Assembly: GCF_022539665.2 (NCBI RefSeq)
Contig: NC_081339.1
Span: 7,995,367 to 8,059,366, forward strand
Origin: Daphnia carinata
Lineage: Eukaryota > Arthropoda > Branchiopoda > Diplostraca > Daphniidae
DNA: 64,000 nt
Direction: 5' to 3'
The notes beneath the pieces are model-generated. The model saw only the letters and a program-made list of their open reading frames with translations. It was not told the origin of the DNA and searched no databases. The stretch's first letter is position 1, and the number at the start of each line of letters is the position of its first letter. Below are positions 1 through 11,598 of this stretch, one piece after another. The position numbers and the translations under genes were made by a program.

Positions 1-620
1 CGCGAGCTAGAAAACTTTGTGCTTATTTATCGTAACGAAATTTACGTTTACGAAGTGCTAATGAATATGATCACTTCCTACACTGAATAAAGAACTATCT
101 AACGTGTCTAGTGCAATACAACTGATTGAACATCACTACGGATAAGTTTCCTTTGCGTCAAATCAAGACAATCCTTCCACATTTATCCCGTCCAACTCAC
201 GTGTAATGCAAATGTGACGTGGAGGCCTTTGCGGGCTTACGAGGCCTTACTCGCGAGCAGGGATAAAAAAAAACGCTAGTCGGATCGAAGTTGCATATAC
301 GTAACCACCAATTAACTCACTTTTATTAACCAATAAAATTGCACTAATCCTAACGATATTGCAATCGCTAACAAGCGCAATACGTGGCCTTCATGCAAAT
401 GAAAATGACGAATTTTTATTCACAGTTTGTATCCACTTCTCTTTTATTTTTAAACGGTGGCACGCTATGCAAGAGGAGCATGGAGTATACGACTTCCATA
501 ATGTAATCCGCTTAGTGCAGCCTGGCGTCCACGTATAAAAAGCCGACGTCGAGTTGGCTTGATTGTGCAGTTTGGTGTTGACGCTGACGTTCAAACCATA
601 CACCTTGTTCGGATAACAAC
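1..620. other. Upstream flank of the arrestin gene
   Basis: No supported coding sequence is seen. The stretch is AT-rich with stop codons in every frame. An in-frame TGA at 585-587 sits upstream of the arrestin start at 621, which supports that start. The arrestin promoter must lie here, but I see no clear TATA box or initiator. Confidence 0.4.
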
Positions 621-2723
621 ATGCAAACCAATCTCATGAAAAAACTCTCACCTAGTGGAGATGTAAGTTTGACTGAAAATTTATACGAAATCAAACGCTT
701 TAAGTACAATCACAACATTTCATTTGCAGATAACATTGTACATTGCCCAAAGGGAATATGTGGACCATTATAAAAGCGTCGATCCCATTGGTGTGTCTCT
801 TGTTACCTATTCAAATTGTATGGCAAATTATATTGATCACGGTGCTAACACTTTGGTTCTTACTTAGACGGAGTTGTCATGGTGCCCATTAGCAAAGCCC
901 ACGGCCATCGTCTTTTTGTTGAAATTCAGCTCCACTTTAGATATGCAAGTCTTTCGCCATTGAACATGTATCAGTTTCAATCAGCGTCTCATTTCAAATT
1001 ACAGGGTGCAGAGGCGGAAGAATTTTCCAACATACCGTTCAAAAAAATGGTTGTCGTAGCATCGCAAGAGCTTTTCCCGTTGGGGAACGGACCAAATCAG
1101 ATACCCCATGTCTTTACCAATTGGCAGGTATCACCGACATTCTCATCATTTTTTTAATTAGTTGCCCGATACATAAGCCTTTTTTATTCAACAGACGGCC
1201 TTGTGTAAGAAGATGGCCAACATGCAAGGCATTTGCCCGTTCAAATTAGAATTCCCACAAGGTTCACCACCGTCGCTGGTGGTGGCCGGCCCTGCAGGTG
1301 TATCAGGCGAGCCTTGGTGAAATAAACTATTCAAATCATACATCTCGCTAGATACCAACTCATTGATTTTACTTTCATCCCAATAGCGGCCTGACTTATC
1401 AAGTTGTTGCTTACTTTTGCACCGACCCGACTCTTCCGCTTGTCAAAAAGTACGTATCTAATATTTACACATAGATTTTTAAGACTAATAAAATTAACAA
1501 AGAATTCTCATTTTTTTTTATTGAGAAAAGAAACACGGTGGGATTTAACGTGCGTGTTACTCAGGAAACCCTACCAGTGCCTTTGCTTGAGCAGCTTTCC
1601 TTAGCGCCCAGCACTCGGCCAGCTACGCTGGTGCAACGGCAATTCCTTCTATCGCCCGGCAAAATGCAAATCGAGATGTGCCTCGATCGGGCCGTTGTTT
1701 ATTACGGAGAGAAATTATCTATGCACGTGCAAATCACTAACAACAGCAGCCGGACGATTCGCAAAATCAAATGCAAATTGTATCAAGTGTCACAACTTTC
1801 ATTCGCCTCGGGTGAACGCCGAGCGCCGTTGTATTGCATGGAAACGACAGAAGGATGTCCCATCCCACCAGGAGCAATACTTCAAAGAGTATAGAAAGAA
1901 GGAAACTAGCAATCATTTAAATTATTTATTTATTTTTAATTGTTATAAAAAATAGACATACACTTTGATTACGAAACTGCAACCTCATCGCACCAATGAA
2001 AACCTGGTCTTTGAAGCTTCAACAAATCGCGGCGACGTAGAAAGACTATCAGCCACAACTATATTTCCTTACACCGTAAGAAATGATTATGTTTTACGAA
2101 TATGTTTTGTGAAGAAAGGAAATTTAATATTGAATAATGAAATACTTTACAGGATCCCAAGGAAGGTTTTGCCATTCTTGTTTCGTACGAAGCAAAGGTA
2201 AATATTTTATGCCGCGTTCAAAAGCAAGGCCTGCCGAGTATGAAATTATTATCATTTTTTGGAGGCATTTCGTCGGATCATTGTGTAGCACAAAGAATCT
2301 TTCGATTTACCTTTGAAGTGTATAAAAGAGACATTCTCGAATCGGCAAGCCCTGCGTTAACGATGGTTTTTACGAAAACAAACTAATTCATTCGTGGAAC
2401 GAAACAGATCAAGGTGTACATGGGTGGCTCGCAATTCCAGTCGGTCCGATCGACTTTGGGAGAGGTTTCGGCACGCGTGCCGTTCTTTTTATTCCATCAA
2501 ACACCAAGAGAAAACATCGAGCTGGAAGACTCTGCTGCAGCGGCAAACCCAGTTGCAAAACCACATCGGATGGTCAGGTAAAACAAACCGCATTTACTTT
2601 ATACAACTTCAGTCGTCTTTTTAAATATGTATTAAAACGATGATTTCAATTGATGGCCTGTTTAGGCTGACATCAGTGGACAATGAAGTGCCAAAAGATC
2701 AACCCCTTCTCGTCGACTGGTAG
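621..2723 (+). CDS. Divergent arrestin, 11 exons, 412 residues
   Basis: Arrestins bind activated phosphorylated GPCRs in the cytosol and end their signalling. My exon model is 621-662, 730-790, 868-944, 1005-1127, 1195-1316, 1387-1449, 1531-1888, 1956-2075, 2153-2197, 2408-2577 and 2666-2723. All phases agree and the sum is 412 codons plus TAG, the usual arrestin length. Visible family landmarks are KKLSPSGDITLY near the N-terminus, VDPIDGVV, CPFKLEFP, the polar-core arginine in NVRVTQ, VYYGEKLSMHVQITNNSSRTI at the start of the C-domain, and LVSYEAKIKVY. The gate loop is divergent (VFEASTNRGD where LDGKLKHED is usual). The tail ends DQPLLVDW and lacks the acidic DDDIVFEDF-type AP2-binding segment of beta-arrestins. 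Intron 3 (945-1004) uses a GC donor. The class (visual, beta or a separate arthropod branch) cannot be fixed from sequence alone. Confidence 0.88.
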
Positions 2724-3861
2724 CTCACGCGTTAACACGAAATACCTAACATATTTAATCTTTCCTTTACACGATACATCTAACGAATTTCATTTATAAC
2801 TTTAATTCTAACGCATCGTTATGGCAGAGAATCTTGTAATCTATTTCTTCTTCTCCTTAATACAAAAATGTACCGGTTAACCGTCCCTCTTTTATTTTTT
2901 ATTGTTTCCACGCGTTATTGGCAACATTTGTCCACACGATGTCGTCATCGTATAAGTCAACATCCGCAACAACCATAAATTATTATTTTTTTTTTCTGAG
3001 CAACAACATAAAGGATATTTTTTTGTTTATCAGAGTGTCTTAAAGTAAATCCTCTTAGAACTAACACTATCATCGCATAGGGACGAAACTGAATCTAAGC
3101 GGATCGAGAACAACATTTAACAGTTGAATAAAAAAAAAAAACGTAATTTCTAAGATGAAACAATATCGAGAGTTTTTATTACTACCTGCAGCGTAACCTG
3201 TAGCGATGTTCCTTTTAGAAATCAAAAGAATGAAGGCAGCTTGAAAGATTCATCACAGTCTAGCAGTTTTCTCGTTCATTCTATCTGCTAGGGGCTCCGT
3301 TTGCAAATTAGGCAAAATCCCAGTGCTTAGCTGAGATATTTAAATAGCATATGATATCGTTATGTTTTTCCCTTTTTTTTTTTTTTGAAATGAACAACGT
3401 TAAGCAACAAAACAAATATGTTTTTTTTGGATTGACGAACAGGAGCATAACTTTCATCTGTGAGCTCATTGTCCAAAACATAATTAAGTAAACCACCAAA
3501 AGACGAAGCATCTTCTCGATACATTTATCCATGATTTTATACACAATAGCGCTGGCGCTTGTATGAGCAATAACACTGTTACAACGGGGCCAGCCATTAA
3601 ATCTCGCCTTATTGATTCATCAACGTATTTAAAAATCTAACAGCCAACTTCCAGGGAAAGTGAGAAATATCCACCGCTAGTCTACTGTTTGTAGTCTGAA
3701 GTGGGTTGGAGAAAAAAAAAACAAGCAAATGTGTGGGTGTGGTGTAGCTTATTATTTAAATTTGCAATTTAAAAGTTTTTTTTTTTAAGTTTTCAATCTA
3801 ATATATGGTTTTATTTGGAATAAATGAAACAGTTTTGAAAGCAGCACGTCTCCCACCTACA
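2724..3861. other. Intergenic stretch, no gene recognised
   Basis: Holds the arrestin 3' flank followed by AT-rich sequence with several A and T homopolymers (around 3130, 3370 and 3710). Short open frames exist on the minus strand near 3308-3544, but they are T/A-rich with no recognisable protein. Confidence 0.4.
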
Positions 3862-4237
3862 GGTGCCGAAGTTAAAAGACCTAGATGGCAAGATTTGCAA
3901 GTTTCTCTTTCCCCATGTACTTGAGCTCGCGAACGAGGCAAGTAAACTTCGATTTTCTGTCCATTTTCAAACGGTAGTAGACATAGTGGAACGCTTTGAC
4001 CTTTTCCCTTCGCTATACAACAATCTTGCATTTAAATATTTCAATTCAATACCATCAGAATTAGAATTTACGATGCGTCTCCCAGAAAGAAAATCGTATA
4101 AATTCTTCAAGCCGATCCATCACTTACATATCCCATCGCGTAGCAATCGCACAGCATCAATTCTCTTACGTAAAGGTGAGGCGAACTTGGAAAGTATTCA
4201 AAAAACAACTTTAAAAAAAACAAAAGCAAAGTTTTAA
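3862..4237 (+). CDS. Hypothetical exon of unknown function
   Basis: An open frame of about 124 codons begins directly after a good acceptor (pyrimidine-rich tract then CCACCTACAG) and reads VPKLKDLDGKICKFLFPHVL onwards. Its composition is protein-like, with ERFDLFPSLYNNL, IPSELEFTMRLPERKSYKFF and HHLHIPSRSNRTAS. It either ends at the TAA near 4235 or splices out at AAAG|GTGAGG near 4173, before a lysine-rich tail that may be intronic. No start codon or upstream exon was identified and I do not recognise the family. It could be the terminal exon of a small gene or a pseudogene fragment. Confidence 0.3.
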
Positions 4238-4239
4238 TC

Positions 4240-5230
4240 CTCATAAAGTGAAGGTGAATTTAAACAGGGTTTCAAACTTGGTTTCGTCTTTGTGCTTGTC
4301 TACTTTTTTATCTTTCGTCTTCACCTGATTTTTTTTTTTTTTTTTTTTTTGCTGTTCGTCGACTTCCATCTTCCCCGAATAAGTGATAGTTTGGTTGAAC
4401 GCGTTTCGCGAATTGCTCTCGACGCTTATCCTGATCGACAAGGTAGACGCCGTAATCCTTTTAAATTCTCTTCCGTTTTTTTTTTTTTGCTTAACAAGCA
4501 ACGGTGGCGGTGCGCATCAAAAGGAAAGCTTTGAAACTGACACACGGCACATAAAACAAATTTTTAGAACTGGAAATAAAAAAAAAAAAACGATAATATT
4601 CCAGAGCTTCAGATCAAAATTCAAAATGATGATTGAAAATGTCTGAGTGAAAGTAAATGAGAATAATTCATTAAAATTCTTGTAAATCAAATGAACTTGT
4701 ACGTACAATTCCTTAACAAGCAAAGTGATGTTAAAAACCGCATGCTTAAAATCATTACTTTTTTTTTTTATCAATCGTCACCAAGCAACATAAAAAAAAA
4801 ATTTGCATTCGGTCGCGTGGTGTCACACAATGCCACAGATATACGAACGTATCACAGAAAATAGGATTCAAGGTTTGCAGCGTGTCATTTAAGACACGAC
4901 TGATAAATTGGATTTCTTTTCAACGAATAGGCGAATGACAAGAATAAAAAAAAAAAAGAACCAACCCAAATCAAGAAAAGTAATAATAAAAAAAAAAATA
5001 GCATATCTGAAGAGCCAAGATAAAAAAAAGTAAAAGACGTTACCTTTAATCCAGTGCGTTTGTCGCAGGCAATTCGCCGATGCTTCATATAACGAAACTC
5101 GGTTGTAACTCGCATGGCCGACGTGTAGATATAAAGACGGGGAGGGTGCAAAAAAAAAAAACTGGAACATTGTTTCAAGGCTTCCCTTTTTTTTTTATGC
5201 GGCCATAAGACGAACACGGTCGGCAATCAA
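4240..5230 (-). pseudogene. Decayed partial duplicate of PSMD1 (proteasome Rpn2)
   Basis: Three separate patches match exons of the intact PSMD1 gene at 15.9-20.0 kb, in the same strand and order. At 5041-5110 the sequence shares GAGTTACAACC, AATTGCCTGCG and GGATTAAAGGTAA with the exon at 17141-17260, including its splice donor. At 4604-4632, CTTCAGATCA-AATTCA matches the exon end at 16650-16680. At 4270-4450 the minus strand reads LSI, then KMEVDEQ followed by a lysine-rich run and KFETL, paralleling [16 protein letters not shown] and NFEIL of PSMD1. Reading frames are broken by indels and poly-A/T runs. Because a donor site is retained, this looks like an old genomic duplication and not a retrocopy. 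Confidence 0.6.
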
Positions 5231-7629
5231 AGGGGATCTAGAAACAAAAGATTGCATTCAATATAGGGTATGACAAAAGAAATCATGTCAAAGAAAGCTG
5301 TCCTATGCATAAAAGGTATCATCATCATATCGACGTTGGCTAACATGAAAAGGAAACGGAACGTTGGCCTAAAAATCGAGGGATCGATTGATGCCGGCGC
5401 CGGGCATTCCCGGCAGCGTGATGAAAGAATGCCAAAGAAAAAAGACAAGTGAAGATGAAAGAGGGTATTTATCGCTCAGCAGTTATTCACTGCTCGCAGC
5501 ACATAATACGAACACAAGACAAAAAGAGCTTGAAAAGAAGCCATTCATTTCCTAACTTTTAGATCTTTAGAGGCTGCTCATCAGAGGGGGGCGACATCAA
5601 CAGTAGAAGATAATTAGACAACAATCCAAGTGGCAAAACGTAGCGGCTTAGGATGAAAAGAGCATCATCACCGTTTGGATATGAACGGGAAGTAGCTTCA
5701 ATCGCGCCACGGAGTGGGGGGGGGGGGGTCTATCAATATTGAATTCAACATCTAAAACAATTCGCAAAGCAAATCAATATTGACAGAAAGTGCAAACGGG
5801 TCATATGATGAAACTTCGAAACTCATCAAAACACTATTTAGCCTAGCTGTACTCGTATTCTTTTGGAGGTTGGCATGAAACATTTTGGCCCATAATCAAA
5901 ACAGTACCGTGACGCCTTCAGTTGGAGAAAACGGCCGGCCCTATGCAGTGTTAATCAATCAAACACTGAACTGCTTATAATTGACTTGTTCAGTCAGCCG
6001 GGCGACAAGACACACACACACAAAAAAAAAGTGGGCGTATCATCCGTCAGGACGAACGCCCACCCCCCCCCCCCCGCCCGCTCTGCCGTCTTCTTTATGT
6101 TCATTTTCTCCTCGCATGTTACTGACGTCGAACAGTTCTCGCTTGATTATAATGTGGATTTGGCCTATATAGGTCCCTCAAGACAATGGAGAAGTTCCCG
6201 TTTTTGTTGTGCTGACTGAGCACTGATGACAAGGTACCCCAAGGTTTCATACAGCTTTGCTAGAGCTTCTGGAACTGTGGGTTATTGAGGTCCACGCACG
6301 AGAGCGAAAGAGACGAAAGGGTCATTCATCATCACAAGACCGGCCAAAAAAAGGGAGAAAAAGAAATCGAACAATAGAGAATCCACGGACGGCACGGCGT
6401 CAAGACTGTAAAGATGGAAGATAAAAGATTGCCGGATGATTGCAAGACACCGTCATAAAAGAACACATCTAACATCTCGCATTTGTACTAGATGAAAAAA
6501 AAAAAAAGAAACAATTTTTTGCTTTATGATAAAGAGACTTGTACATGTGCCGTGCAGCTGTCACCGATTTTTGATTCAATTCAATCTCATTTGTTGCAAT
6601 GGCAGAAAAAATGAATTTTGATTCGTACCACATGGCGAATTATCCTGTCAATAGTAATATTATTTTTTAAATATGAAATTATGAATGACGCGCTCCAGCT
6701 CAATCACAAAACAAAAAATTAGAAGAAATCTGTCACGCAATTTTGGTAGAGGGGCTGGAGTGTGCGATAGAGAGTCCATCAATGCAGTGAGTGAATAGCG
6801 GAAGGTGCCGTATCGAGATTAAAAGATAATCAAATTTTCGGGGCGTCGCTGTTTAGTATATATATATATATAGTAATCCTACGAAAACAGGCTACATGGA
6901 TACAGAAAAAAAAATATTAAGACGTGCTATCCTTATTTCAATTTGAAGTGGACTGAAAAAAAAAAGGCATTTCATATCAGCATTATGCAAGTCCTCGTGT
7001 CATTAATCAGACACACCGATAATGATCCTACAGCCTTATCGCATACGAACACGTTGTTGAGCTCTTTCTAGCTCAACCCCTCTTCAAAAAAAAAAAACCC
7101 TTAAATTTGAAAACAGTTGGGGAAGCGGGCCTAAAAAAAGATATACTAATGCGCCTGCGCAAATTTCCCCTTTAAAAAAAAAAAACAAAACAAATCTGCC
7201 GCTCTATTCTTCTAACCTTCCGAGCTGGCTCACGAACTCGTGAAAAACTCCCAAGAGGTGTGTGTGTAGGTTACTTTCATTTATAACTTTGTGTTTTTAA
7301 AGGTATGTTTCTTCTTTTCCTTTTCCTGCCTTGCCTTTCTTTTTTTTTTTTTTTTTTTTACACAGTATGTGCATGCGTGGCGCGCGCTCACATGGCGAGC
7401 CGACACCCCTCACGCCGCAGTCCCCAAAGTCCAGCCAGTTCATCATCTCGTCGCTGACGGGAAGGACCGTATGAATATCGTTGTAGTTTTGTTGTCAACA
7501 TTCTATACCAATGCAGGTGTTCGCAAAAACTCAAAAAGGATATCATTTTTCAAAAAAAAAAACCGGTCGGGCCCTTCCAAAGTATCTAATTCAAACAAAA
7601 CAACAAAAAAAAATCTAAAAGCAAAATCA

Positions 7630-7664
<35 letters not shown>

Positions 7665-7918
7665 GGACATTAATCACTACGATAACAGTTCGGCCGATAA
7701 GCGTTAACCTTCAGTTTAGATAAGATGAACATAAATCAATCGGTTTCAAACAGTGAGACGGACCAGTGCTAGTGCAGGTGTTCCACGCGTTCGCCATATG
7801 CGGTCAGCAGTTTGCGGTTAACAATGCGCGAAAGAAAGTTGAACAAATATTGAAATATTGAATTTTCGGTTTGAGTTTGAAAAAGAAAAGAAAATAGTGA
7901 ACGTTAGCGTCGCTGGTA
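5231..7918. other. Intergenic DNA with simple repeats, upstream of the serotonin receptor
   Basis: No gene recognised. It contains a G tract near 5716-5728, a CA run near 6011-6022, a C tract near 6063-6075, a TA run near 6858-6870 and long A or T tracts (around 6494, 7336-7359 and 7638-7664). The 5' leader and promoter of the receptor should lie in the last few hundred bases, but its transcription start cannot be placed. Confidence 0.4.
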
Positions 7919-10900
7919 ATGGAAGGCCATATCAAATGGAATCAGAGCGTAACGGCAACGGTGTCGTCCATGTCGCCGACGTCCCTATTAGTGTGGTTGA
8001 CATCGACTAGCAACACTTCCGTAGACAGTGTCGACGACGACAGCGACTCCAATGTGTACAATTGGTCGTTCATCATCGTGATGGTGTTTGTGGTTGCCGG
8101 CACTGTCGGCAACGTCCTTGTCTGCTTGGCCGTCTGGTTGGAGCGGCCACTTCAAAACGTCACCAATTGGTTCCTCGTTTCCTTGGCTTTTGCCGACCTC
8201 ATCGTTAGCACCATCGTCATGCCTTTCGGCGCCACGGCCGGATTCCTAGGTAAATACGGCCGCCCATCTTTTTGTTTTTCTTAGATCAAAATGAGAAAGA
8301 TCATGTGGAAACCACCCACCGCACTCTACTCGAATCAGATTGATGTCCATTATGATCTGATTACAGATTGATACAACCCTTATAAGATGTGTCGGGCGCT
8401 GAGTTGGCCCGAACTGGCCGAAAATCAGAAACACCGCACATTGCCAACAGCCCCTCCCACCCACCCAAAATGTGTACACTGTACATGGGGTGGACCATCT
8501 TGACTTGTAACCGTTTCAAAGCTTTCGGGATTTGAGTGCCAACAGCTCCAAGTGGCTCACAGGAATACCTAACAAAAGAAACAGAAAGAAAAGGGCCTTT
8601 TCTTTTTCTTTTGCCGTCGTACCGTCTTTGGGCTGCTGGCCAGCAAGAATGAGAATGAAAAAAAAAGCGGAGCTTTATGTTAACATGACAACGCCTTTGG
8701 GTATAGTATAGCAGCTAGTTACCATTCTCTAACAAACAAACAAAAAAAAAAAAAAGAGGGGGGAAAGATGAGACAAATTCATTAGCGAAGCCAACTACGA
8801 AGAGCTAAAAACAAAAAACGTTTTGACTGTGGCAAAGGCCGGCAGCTAAATCATTTCTCACGTCATGACTGACAGCAGTTTCTTCTCTGTCCAGTTGGAC
8901 TAAAACATTTTTTTTTTTTTTTTAAATACTTGGTCGTCGTTCGTAGAAAATTTAAAAGTTTAATAATAAAAAAATGTTGATATTGCACATTTAGGATATT
9001 GGCCGTTGGGAGTGACTTGGTGCAACGTTTACGTCACTTGCGACGTACTGGCCTGTTCGGCTTCGATCCTGCACATGTGCTGCATCAGCCTGGGCCGCTA
9101 CCTGGGCATTCGGAGTCCGTTGAGAGCCAGAGGATACGGCGGACGAGGTGGCGGCAGTAGCGTTTTCCTGGCTGGAGGCAGCTCCAAACGTTTGGTGGCC
9201 GTTCGGGTTGTCCTCGTTTGGCTGCTGGCCCTGCTCATCAGTTCGCCTATAAGCGCCCTGGGCCTGATTGACCCGTCCAATATCATGATCGGCGACCAGT
9301 GCGTCATCAACAACAGGGGATTCGCCTTTTTCGGATCCCTGGCCGCCTTCTACATCCCCATGATCATCATGGTCGTCTCCTACGCCCTAACGGTCCACCT
9401 GCTGCGCAACAAAGCCCGCCAACACCAACAGCAATTAATGCTCAGGGTCGGAGGCAGCGGCTCCGGTAATTACACGACGGCCGGACGTTTTGCTGGCAAT
9501 AAACGCAGTTTTCATTCGGTCAATTTCAACGACAACGACGAACATAAAGCCGTCAACGAAGATGATGGGCCGTTGCAGCAGGAACGCGGCACTCAGACGC
9601 CCGTCAGCGTGTCGAGAGAACGACGGCGATTGATATGGAAGGAAAGGATCAGCTTTTCGCCTTCGTGTCAATGCTCTCTGGCCGCACGAACAGCGGCAGC
9701 CGATGATGAACAACCGATTCGAATAATCAAAGCCTCGGCATCGAGTAGCGCGGCCAGTCGTGGCCGCAAAATTGGCAGCACGACTCCATCGTCGATCGGG
9801 ATCGCTCGTCTCGTCGTCGACGCCCAACATATCGAGCGCCGCAACGGTGGCCAACGAGCAGAAAGCCAGCAAAGTCCTCGGCGTCGTCTTTTTCACGTGA
9901 GTCTTTTCATTTTTGTTTTTGTTTCATGAATTTTCGATTGTGATAGAAAAGGTACGAACGAGAATGTGTGTTTTGAAAAAAATCAAGTGCCTCCATCACA
10001 GATACAGAAAACAAAATAGATAATTAAAAAAAAAAGAAAAGAAAAAGCGGATGTTGACGAGTTGTTCCCCATCAGAGGGCGGAGAGAGGCGTAACAATAA
10101 TACGAGCAGCGTCTCGTTATCCATCACCTCCGTCCGTGTGCGTTGAGAAAAATGTAGACATTGGCACGCGTCCAACGACGGACGACACAAACCAAGGAAA
10201 TAAACGAAACAAGCAAACAGAAGCAAAGAACAAACAAACACGACATAACATAACAGACAAATAGACGGGAAAAAAAAAAAAAAAATCTGAACGAAAAGAA
10301 AAAATAAAGGCAAAAACAAAACAAAGCTTGTTAGTAGTATGCCATCCGCCATTTTCGGTCCATCCCTTCCCGTTAGCAGTGATGTTATCAGAGGATAACG
10401 GAGCACACACGATACGGCTAATGGATGTAAAGAACGTAACTGATCCATAACGGTCATCATAAAGCGCAGTCAATGTGTCCACGAAATCAGGAGTGCCAAA
10501 GAACGAACTTAATCAACGGTATCCATTTACTATGGAAGAGGAAAAAAAAAGAAGTCTGTGCAATTTGTTTTTTTCCTTTTTTACGCTCGTAAAAAAAGGA
10601 ACGATCCCCCAAAGGAGCGGCTTCAAATAATAAAGGACGAGTCTTGTACTATTGTGTAGTATTTTGGGAATTAAAAAAAGCAAGGAGGGGAGGGGTACTG
10701 CAAACTCATTTCATTTCCCTTTTCAATTTTCTCGTTTCGTCATTCCACCTTTTTTTTTTTTCATTTAGATATTCGGACAATTCGTACAAAAGACATGTTC
10801 GATAGAAAGCTAAGAGATTGATTTTTGACGTCATTAAAAGCTGATTCGTTTTGACTTGAGGGCAATGCGAACAGCTCCAAATACGAAGAGAATTTTTAAA

Positions 10901-11598
10901 AAAATGTTCCGCTGTTGCTTCGTCAGAATTGCTGGATTTTTGGAATTTAACGAACGGGAAACGAAAGAGCGTTGCGGAAATCAAAAGACTTCCCCAGGTT
11001 AGGAACGTGCTGTTGCATTGTAGGCCTCACAAACAACAGAGCTTCTTAACTTTCATTTTTTTTTTTTTGTCTCCTTTGCCACTTCAACTCGTACACGACA
11101 AAAAGCGTTTTTTGATCTGCTCAAACAATCAACAACATCAACAAGAGCACGATCAACAAACAAACGAAAGAAATCGAACAGCTTTTTTCGCCCTTTGATC
11201 TTTTTTGTTTATTTTCATTTCTGAAATTTTTCAAATGCGACAGATTCGTTCTGTGCTGGGCGCCGTTCTTCTTACTGAATTTATTAATGGCCGTGTGGCC
11301 GGCGTGCAGCGCCTACATCCCCGAACGATTGGTGGCCACGTGTTTATGGCTGGGCTACGTGTCGTCGACCATCAACCCGCTCATTTACACCGTTTTCAAC
11401 CGGACATTTAAGCGCGTCTTCATCAGCCTTCTGAAATGCCAGTGCCGCAAGTCGCCGACGTCCATGTTGGCGGCCTCGGCCAGCGCAACGACCGTTGCCA
11501 CCGTCCAGCATCGGTACAGTCGGTGTGCATCCGTCTTCGAGGGACTGGCCAATCAACAACAATCGGTCCTTCCTCCGTCAGCTAATCGTTATCGATAA
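7919..11598 (+). CDS. 5-HT2: 5-HT2-type serotonin receptor (class A GPCR), 3 exons
   Basis: A seven-transmembrane receptor for a biogenic amine, expected at the plasma membrane and Gq-coupled by family. Exons are 7919-8249, 8995-9896 and 11244-11598. The N-terminus has several N-glycosylation sequons. TM1 reads [13 protein letters not shown] and TM2 [19 protein letters not shown]3 carries the amine-binding Asp in [14 protein letters not shown], followed by [11 protein letters not shown], where DRY is GRY. TM5 is in [23 protein letters not shown]6 in [17 protein letters not shown], and TM7 in [26 protein letters not shown] and the GRY variant recall insect 5-HT2 receptors. The second loop has a Gly/Ser-rich insertion ([10 protein letters not shown]). 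Inside exon 2 the frame for TM3-TM5 differs by one from the frame needed for TM6, so an unrecognised intron or a one-base error lies in the long third intracellular loop. Confidence 0.88.

Noticed and set aside
879-1157. A 92-codon open frame starting at 879
   Set aside because: It is two arrestin exons read through the 60-bp GC-AG intron and into the next intron, not a separate protein.
3308-3544. A 78-codon minus-strand frame (MYKIMDKCIEKML)
   Set aside because: No homology, no splice context and a poly-Phe/Lys run from a homopolymer.
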